Shown piece by piece: positions 57,804-64,000 of a stretch of 64,000 nucleotides of DNA. The DNA is from Gammaproteobacteria bacterium (lineage in GTDB: Bacteria > Pseudomonadota > Gammaproteobacteria > Thiohalospirales > Thiohalospiraceae). The notes beneath the pieces were generated by a model, which was given only the letters and a program-made list of their open reading frames with translations, made no database searches and was not told the origin of the DNA. How positions within the stretch are numbered: position 1 is the first letter of the stretch; the number at the start of each line of letters is the position of its first letter. Made by a program: the position numbers and the translations under genes. The stretch lies in contig WFVH01000023.1 in NCBI GenBank assembly GCA_015491735.1, positions 1-64,000 on the forward strand, in the 5' to 3' direction.

Positions 57804-59263
57804 CGATCTCCTGCAACCTTTACCGGGCGGAACAGGTGCGAGAGCTGGATCGCATGGCGATAGCACAGTTTGACATCCCCGGATTTGAACTGATGAAACG
57901 AGCCGGCTGCGCGGCGTTTGAGCAACTGCGCGCACGCTGGCCGGAAAGCCAGCAAATCGCCGTACTGTGCGGCGCGGGCAACAATGGCGGTGACGGGTTT
58001 ATACTTGCCCACCGCGCCCAGGAGGCCGGCATGAGCGTCACCGTATACCAGGTAGGCGATACCGGAAAAGCGACAGCAGACGCAATGCTGGCAAAACGGC
58101 AGGCTGAACAACTTGGCGTCGTTGCAGAAACCTGGCGCCAGCAAGCTCTGGATTCATTCGACGTAATAGTGGATGCGATGTTGGGTACGGGACTGAAAGG
58201 AACGGTGACCGAACCGTGGGCCGGAGCCATCGAGGCAATAAACAGCAGTGGAGTGCCTGTTCTGGCAATGGATATCCCGACCGGACTGGCAGCCGATACC
58301 GGTTCGCTGCTGGGTGCAGCGGTAAAAGCGCACATGACCGTCTCGTTTATCGCGCTCAAACAGGGTTTATATACTGCTGAAGGCCCCGAGTTTTGTGGCG
58401 ACATCCGGCTGGAACGGCTGAATGTTCCGGAGCAAATCTACCAGGCTGTCCCTCCCGCCGCCACGTTGCTGAAGCATGTTCGGCGGCTTCCGCCGCGACG
58501 CCGTACGGCCCATAAAGGGGAGTTTGGCCATGTCGTGATAATCGGGGGCGACTATGGCATGAGCGGCGCTGCAAGGCTGGCGGGGGAAGCCGCACTGCGC
58601 ACGGGCGCCGGATTGGTAAGCATAGCCACCCGCCGCTCTCACGCTGCCTTGCTCAATCTGTCACGGCCCGAATTGATGTGCCATGGCGTAGAACAAGCCG
58701 ACGAACTCCAACCCCTGTTGAAACGGGCTACCGTGGTTGTCGCCGGGCCGGGGATGGGCCAGCGGCGCTGGGGACAATCCCTGCTAAAAGCGGCGCTTGG
58801 CGCCGGACTGCCGCTGGTGGTGGATGCCGATGCCCTCAACCTTCTGGCCAAAACCCCCCACATACGTAACGACTGGATCCTCACCCCACATCCCGGTGAA
58901 GCAGCCCGCCTGTTGCGCTCGACACCAGCAGAGGTTCAGGCGGATCGATTCGCAGCAGTAAAAACGCTGCGAAACCGGTATGGGGGCGTCTGCGTATTGA
59001 AAGGCGCCGGAACGGTGGTTCTCGCCCCGAACAGCAACCCGGAGATCTGCGCAGCTGGAAACCCTGGTATGGCCAGTGGTGGTATGGGAGACGTTTTGAG
59101 CGGCATCATTGGCTCCCTGCTGGCTCAGCATCGCTCTCCGGCGGAAGCGGCATCTCAAGGGGTGCTGATTCATGCCCTGGCGGCAGATCGGGCCGCTATC
59201 GCCGGAGAAAGGGGGCTGTTGGCAAGTGACTTAATGCCTCAGCTGCGTAAACTGATAAACTAA
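57800..59263 (+). CDS. nnr: Bifunctional NAD(P)H-hydrate epimerase/dehydratase
   Basis: This 487-residue enzyme repairs hydrated NAD(P)H. The N-terminal epimerase part (about 1-215) has CGAGNNGGDGF and DAMLGTGLKG; the C-terminal ADP-dependent dehydratase part has HKGEFGHVVIIGGDYGMSGAA, VDADALNLL, LTPHPGEAARLL and AGNPGMASGGMGDVLSG. ATG 57800 overlaps the upstream stop; the frame open to 57710 is not coding. It ends TAATG with tsaE. Confidence 0.97.
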   Translation: MTISCNLYRAEQVRELDRMAIAQFDIPGFELMKRAGCAAFEQLRARWPESQQIAVLCGAGNNGGDGFILAHRAQEAGMSVTVYQVGDTGKATADAMLAKRQAEQLGVVAETWRQQALDSFDVIVDAMLGTGLKGTVTEPWAGAIEAINSSGVPVLAMDIPTGLAADTGSLLGAAVKAHMTVSFIALKQGLYTAEGPEFCGDIRLERLNVPEQIYQAVPPAATLLKHVRRLPPRRRTAHKGEFGHVVIIGGDYGMSGAARLAGEAALRTGAGLVSIATRRSHAALLNLSRPELMCHGVEQADELQPLLKRATVVVAGPGMGQRRWGQSLLKAALGAGLPLVVDADALNLLAKTPHIRNDWILTPHPGEAARLLRSTPAEVQADRFAAVKTLRNRYGGVCVLKGAGTVVLAPNSNPEICAAGNPGMASGGMGDVLSGIIGSLLAQHRSPAEAASQGVLIHALAADRAAIAGERGLLASDLMPQLRKLIN

Positions 59264-59721
59264 TGGTCACAGAGATCTTCGTTGAAAACGAAGAGGCGAT
59301 GCTAACCTTCGGCAAACAGTTGGCTGCCGAACTTCAACAAGGCGCCATCGTTTTTCTGTTGGGAGAACTCGGGGCGGGAAAGACGACGCTCGTACGCGGT
59401 TTTTTGCGCGCCCGAGGGTATAAGGGCACAGTAAAAAGCCCAACCTTTACCTTGATGGAACCCTATGAGCTGGATGGACAAAAAATATACCACTTCGATT
59501 TGTACCGGCTATCCCATCCTGATGAGCTTGAATACATGGGGATACGTGACTATTTCGATAACCAGGCCATCTGCTTCATAGAGTGGCCGGAGCATGGCGC
59601 TGGCCTCTTGCCGGATCCCGTCCTGAAAATCCATATCCTGCACCAGGATTGCAGTCGCCTGTTACGGTTGGAAACGTCTGAATCCGGATTGAGAAGCCTG
59701 ATAAACAAGACCACTGTTTAG
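59263..59721 (+). CDS. tsaE: tRNA threonylcarbamoyladenosine biosynthesis ATPase TsaE
   Basis: This 152-residue P-loop ATPase is needed with TsaB, TsaC and TsaD for t6A37 in tRNA. Walker A is GELGAGKT (34-41); SPTFTLMEPYE and HFDLYRL are signatures. It overlaps nnr by one base. In many gammaproteobacteria amiB and mutL come next, but here a family C repeat and then minC follow. Confidence 0.96.
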   Translation: MVTEIFVENEEAMLTFGKQLAAELQQGAIVFLLGELGAGKTTLVRGFLRARGYKGTVKSPTFTLMEPYELDGQKIYHFDLYRLSHPDELEYMGIRDYFDNQAICFIEWPEHGAGLLPDPVLKIHILHQDCSRLLRLETSESGLRSLINKTTV

Positions 59722-59827
59722 CCCGGTAACAACCGATCCTCCACTGTGTGGAAAAACACCCCAGGCACCGGCAAAATACCACCGCCGCTTACTTCCACAG
59801 CACCAGCATTTTGTATCAACACCTGGC

Positions 59828-60158
59828 ACTCTTTCAAGGTAATAAATCAGGATTCAGTTGGTCTGTCAGCATTCAGGACAAGACGCTCCTCGCGGCGAAT
59901 GGCCGTCGCCCTTTGCGAGAGGAGTACCAACCCACCGGAGTGGATTGGGAGCGCGAAGCGACCCCGAAGGGGTGGAATACAGGGATGTATTCCATCAACG
60001 CCGCCGTGGACGCTGACAGGCCAACCCTTCGAGCGTCCCTGTGGTGTTCCGCTGCGGCGTTGCAGCGCTTGAAAAGGGAACAACCCTTGCCTGCGCACTG
60101 CGCCTTGCCGTGAAACACCACAGGGACGCTGAGTCCTGATTTATTACCTTGAAAGAGT
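59828..60158. repeat. Family C repeat, 331-bp copy with inverted ends
   Basis: The ends ACTCTTTCAAGGTAATAAAT and ATTTATTACCTTGAAAGAGT are inverted repeats that continue to about 30 bases with one mismatch. An inner inverted pair GCGTCCCTGTGGTGTT / AACACCACAGGGACGC occupies the right half (about 60033-60129), the part shared with the copy at 9456-9634. It encodes nothing recognisable. It lies between tsaE and minC; the rest of the gap (59722-59827, 60159-60378) holds no gene. Confidence 0.85.
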
Positions 60159-60378
60159 ACTAGCAACTCAAAACAGGGAGGCTCCAGATCTGTACGGCAA
60201 CCTGACTGCCATTGATATAGATAATCGTATAGAATACATTACGAAAATCGCTCGATAGAAGCCGGTTGTACTGGCGGGCGCTGGCGGCGCGAACAGCTAC
60301 CTCGAGAATCGGTAGAAGTTGCAGACGGCAATCGCTAATACATGCTATCATTTTGTGAAACACGCAGGGGATCGACGA

Positions 60379-61140
60379 TTGGGGACAAGCACGAAAACAG
60401 CTGGAGAAACTCTGGACAAGCAAGAAAAAACCGCGGCCGTCGAGCTGAAAGGGGCTGTGTTTACCCTGCCTGTACTGAAGTTACACAGTACCGACCTGCC
60501 TGCGATAGAGCATGAACTGAAAGTTCATCTTGCGCGCGGACTCAATTTCTTCAAACACGCCCCGCTCGTTATCGATCTTGAAGCCATCGATGAGCAACAA
60601 GGGAGAAAGCTGGATTTCACCGCGATAGTGTCCGCCTTGCACCGCATGCAACTGTTTGTGGTTGGCGTACGCAATACCAACCCGGAACAGGCAAAACGTG
60701 CGCTTGCCGCCGGAATGGCTGTATTGAAGGGAGGAATAGCGCAAGAAGATATTTCATCCGGGAAAAACACTTCTGCACCCCCTCCCGCCACATCGAAAAC
60801 ATTATCCGCGGAGACAACCAAAGTTATCCACCAGCCCGTCCGTTCCGGGCAGCAAATCTACGCGAAAGGCTGTGATCTGATTGTTCTCTCCTCCGTCAAT
60901 GTTGGGGCCGAGGTTATCGCCGATGGGAATATCCATGTATATGGCTCCCTGCGCGGCCGTGCCTTGGCTGGCGTTTCCGAAAATGCCAATGCACGTATTT
61001 TTGCGCAGGTAATGGAGCCAGAGTTGGTAGCCATTGCCGGTAACTATCAAGTATTTGATGAACCAAACGCCTCCAACCTGTATGGCAAGGCGGCCCAAAT
61101 CCACCTGGATAACAACCGGCTTGTCATTGCCCCCATATAG
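60379..61140 (+). CDS. minC: Septum site-determining protein MinC
   Basis: This protein of about 253 residues inhibits FtsZ assembly away from mid-cell. The N-terminal domain begins VELKGAVFTLPVLKL and the C-terminal beta-helix has GGAEVIADGNIHVYGSLRGRALAG-like stretches with IFAQVMEPELVAIAG. The start is uncertain: I chose TTG 60379 because AGGGG lies 9 bases upstream. GTG 60355 and TTG 60319 are in frame but lack a ribosome site. It is first in minCDE. Confidence 0.94.
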   Translation: MGTSTKTAGETLDKQEKTAAVELKGAVFTLPVLKLHSTDLPAIEHELKVHLARGLNFFKHAPLVIDLEAIDEQQGRKLDFTAIVSALHRMQLFVVGVRNTNPEQAKRALAAGMAVLKGGIAQEDISSGKNTSAPPPATSKTLSAETTKVIHQPVRSGQQIYAKGCDLIVLSSVNVGAEVIADGNIHVYGSLRGRALAGVSENANARIFAQVMEPELVAIAGNYQVFDEPNASNLYGKAAQIHLDNNRLVIAPI

Positions 61141-61175
61141 AAAATTTCGATGCACATTTCAGAAAGGAGATCGTT

Positions 61176-61985
61176 TTGTCTAAAGTGATAGTTGTAACAT
61201 CAGGCAAGGGCGGGGTTGGTAAAACGACTACCAGCGCGAGCTTCGCAGCGGGGCTGGCCAACCGCGGACACCGAACAGTCGTCATTGATTTCGATATTGG
61301 GTTACGCAATCTTGATCTGGTCATGGGGTGTGAACGGCGGGTCGTCTACGACTTCGTGAACGTAATAAATGACGAAGCCACGCTCAAACAGGCGTTGATT
61401 CGGGACAAAAGCGACAATAATCTCCATATCCTGCCTGCTTCCCAAACAAGGGATAAAGACGCTTTTACAGAAGAGAAGGTTGGCAAAGTCATTGACGAAC
61501 TCAGGGAGGACTTCGACTATATCGTTTGTGACTCGCCTGCCGGAATTGAGAAAGGGGCGCTGATGGCGCTTTTTTATGCAGACGAAGCACTCATCGTCAC
61601 CAACCCGGAAATCTCTTCGGTAAGAGACTCCGATCGCATTCTTGGCATGCTGTCCGCCAAGTCACAGCGCGCCATTCAAGGAGAGGAGCCCATAAAGGAG
61701 CATCTTGTCGTTACCCGTTACTCACCTAACCGGGCAGAAAGTGGCGAGATGCTCAGCCTCGACGACATTCAGGAGCTGCTGGGTATCGATCTTATCGGCG
61801 TCATCCCCGAATCCGAAGCTGTCCTGCAAGCATCGAACTCGGGGGTTCCTGTCATTCGGGATGAACAAAGCAAAAGTGGACAAGCCTATCAAGACATGGT
61901 GGCCCGCTTTTTGGGCGAGGATATTCCCATGCGTTTTCTCGAAGCCGAGAAAAAAGGGTTTCTGAAACGTTTTTTTGGAGCTTAG
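61176..61985 (+). CDS. minD: Septum site-determining ATPase MinD
   Basis: This 269-residue ATPase places MinC on the membrane and oscillates with MinE. The deviant Walker A is GKGGVGKTT at residues 10-18, DFDIGLRNLD and CDSPAGIEKGA follow, and the C-terminal amphipathic membrane helix is EKKGFLKRFFGA. The start codon is TTG at 61176, with a strong AGAAAGGAG site 6 bases before it. Confidence 0.98.
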   Translation: MSKVIVVTSGKGGVGKTTTSASFAAGLANRGHRTVVIDFDIGLRNLDLVMGCERRVVYDFVNVINDEATLKQALIRDKSDNNLHILPASQTRDKDAFTEEKVGKVIDELREDFDYIVCDSPAGIEKGALMALFYADEALIVTNPEISSVRDSDRILGMLSAKSQRAIQGEEPIKEHLVVTRYSPNRAESGEMLSLDDIQELLGIDLIGVIPESEAVLQASNSGVPVIRDEQSKSGQAYQDMVARFLGEDIPMRFLEAEKKGFLKRFFGA

Positions 61986-61989
61986 GTTT

Positions 61990-62277
61990 ATGTCTATCTT
62001 TGATTATTTCAAGCGCAAACCCACAAAGGCGACTGCAGCCATCGCAAAAGAGCGGCTGCACATTGTGATGGCCCATGAGCACCGGGTGGCAAACGGCCCC
62101 GACTATTTGCCCGCTCTGAGACGCGAATTAATGGAAGTCATCACCAAATACGTGCAGATTCAGCGGGAAGATATCAAGGTCAATCTGGAGCGGCACGGGG
62201 ATTGTGAAATTCTGGAACTGAATATTGCGCTCCCGGAAGAGGGTAAAGAAACGAAAGAGAAAATTGCAGCGCGCTAA
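61990..62277 (+). CDS. minE: Cell division topological factor MinE
   Basis: This 95-residue protein stimulates MinD ATPase and sets the MinCD oscillation. The N-terminal membrane-targeting MSIFDYFKRK, the MinD-binding AKERLHIVMAHEH and the topological domain YLPALRRELMEVITKYVQ are intact. ATG 61990 follows GGAG. It is the last gene of minCDE and converges on atpC. Confidence 0.97.
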   Translation: MSIFDYFKRKPTKATAAIAKERLHIVMAHEHRVANGPDYLPALRRELMEVITKYVQIQREDIKVNLERHGDCEILELNIALPEEGKETKEKIAAR

Positions 62278-62304
62278 ACCCGCGCGGACAGAAGCGCGAC
62301 AGTC

Positions 62305-62343
62305 AAAAAACCCTCCCTGTGCCCCCACCACCTAAACAGGGGG
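62305..62343 (-). terminator. Intrinsic terminator of the atp operon
   Basis: On the minus strand CCCTGT and ACAGGG pair (62336-62341 with 62315-62320), extendable to 8 pairs, and TTTTTT follows 4 bases later (62310-62305). It lies 18 bases beyond the atpC stop. The loop of 15 bases is large, so strength is uncertain. Confidence 0.5.
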
Positions 62344-62360
62344 AACAGGTGACCCGGTGG

Positions 62361-62786
62361 TTATCCGCCCATGCGTTTCCGCAAGCGCTGAATAGTCTGC
62401 AGCTGTGCAGCGGCTTCCGCCAGCTCTGCCTGGGCTTTCGCATAATCGATGTCGCTTTTCCTGTCTTTCAGCGCCTGTTCAGCCCGGTTTTTCGCCTCTA
62501 ACGCGGCGGCCTCATCCAGATCCTTTGCCCTCAACGCGGTATCGGACAAAATGGTAACCGTGTGGGGTTGAACCTCCAGCATACCACCGGAAACGTAAAA
62601 AAACTGCTCTTCCCCTTCACTAGTGGTAACCTTTACTTCCCCCGCTTGCAGCGTGGACAGGAAGGGGGCATGGCGCGGCATGATCCCCACCTCTCCCATC
62701 TCTGCGGGTGCAAGCAAAAATTCGGCAGAACCGGAAAAGATCTCCTGCTCGGCGCTGACGATATCAACATGCATGGTCATAGCCAT
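62361..62786 (-). CDS. atpC: F1-ATPase epsilon subunit
   Basis: This 141-residue subunit regulates the F1Fo ATP synthase. The N-terminal beta-sandwich has [21 protein letters not shown] and the middle has [20 protein letters not shown]. The C-terminal helical hairpin ends in [15 protein letters not shown] 62786 follows AGGA at 7 bases. It is the last gene of the atp operon, 16 bases after atpD. Confidence 0.97.
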   Translation of the reverse strand: MAMTMHVDIVSAEQEIFSGSAEFLLAPAEMGEVGIMPRHAPFLSTLQAGEVKVTTSEGEEQFFYVSGGMLEVQPHTVTILSDTALRAKDLDEAAALEAKNRAEQALKDRKSDIDYAKAQAELAEAAAQLQTIQRLRKRMGG

Positions 62787-62802
62787 ATACTATCCTCGCT
62801 CT

Positions 62803-64000
<1,198 letters not shown>

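Noticed and set aside
59746-60113. Two overlapping plus-strand frames of 108 and 121 codons after tsaE
   Set aside because: Both lie mostly inside the family C repeat; the repeat occurs elsewhere without an intact frame.

Overview
The window is about 64 kb of a GC-rich (roughly 57-58%, estimated by eye) gammaproteobacterial chromosome. Almost every gene is a housekeeping gene with clear family motifs. The gene sets leuC-leuD-leuB-asd-fimV-truA, miaA-hfq-hflX-hflK-hflC, hisZ-purA, mltB-rlpA-dacA-dat-ybeD-lipB and minCDE are typical gammaproteobacterial blocks. A sulfide:quinone oxidoreductase very close to the Acidithiobacillus type, divergent from an efflux operon that ends in a BigR/SqrR-type ArsR repressor gene, points to a sulfide-oxidising member such as a Chromatiales-like sulfur oxidiser. 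The exact genus cannot be read from the sequence. No rRNA, tRNA, CRISPR, prophage or transposase gene was found.

Layout. 0.3-1.1 kb: ycgN-like and DUF423 genes. 1.2-9.2 kb: sqr (minus) divergent from a TolC / HlyD-type adaptor / RND permease / DUF2892 / ArsR operon (plus), with a strong promoter overlapped by a likely repressor operator. 9.2-10.6 kb: repeat-rich DNA around an outer-membrane barrel gene. 10.6-17.4 kb: hemL, thiE-thiD, a DUF4136 lipoprotein gene and gatCAB, all minus. 17.6-22.4 kb: mltB-rlpA-dacA-dat-ybeD-lipB, plus. 22.6-25.2 kb: a DsbA-like gene and an ABC-2 exporter. 25.3-31.5 kb: pgaABCD for poly-N-acetylglucosamine biofilm matrix, minus. 32.5-49.8 kb: a long minus-strand run of purA, hisZ, DUF2065, hflC, hflK, hflX, hfq, miaA, truA, an orphan EcfT gene, fimV, asd, leuB, leuD, a PEBP gene and leuC. 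49.9-50.8 kb: a LysR regulator divergent from leuC. 51.0-55.6 kb: a glutaredoxin gene and, converging on it, a four-gene operon of small Cys-rich protein / N-formylglutamate amidohydrolase-like / QEGLA metallopeptidase / GshB-like ATP-grasp. 56.2-59.7 kb: rnd, DUF5658, nnr, tsaE. 60.4-62.3 kb: minC-minD-minE. 62.4-64 kb: atpC and the 3' part of atpD.

The least explained system is the ATP-grasp / QEGLA peptidase / amidohydrolase operon. Its first gene encodes an 81-residue, four-cysteine protein, which makes a peptide-modification or peptide-derived metabolite pathway a reasonable hypothesis. The second notable system is the sulfide-linked RND efflux operon, where protein motifs and an inverted-repeat operator fit together.

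Intergenic DNA carries three families of short non-coding repeats. Family A (80-210 bp, ends GTAACTATTCAGC) has perfect 8-bp target duplications at three copies and IS66-like GTAA ends, so it is a MITE. Family B has TTAACCCGGC ends. Family C has 30-bp ends around CTCTTTCAAGGTAATAAATC. Copies sit at gene ends, in a promoter region and at places where common gene orders are interrupted.
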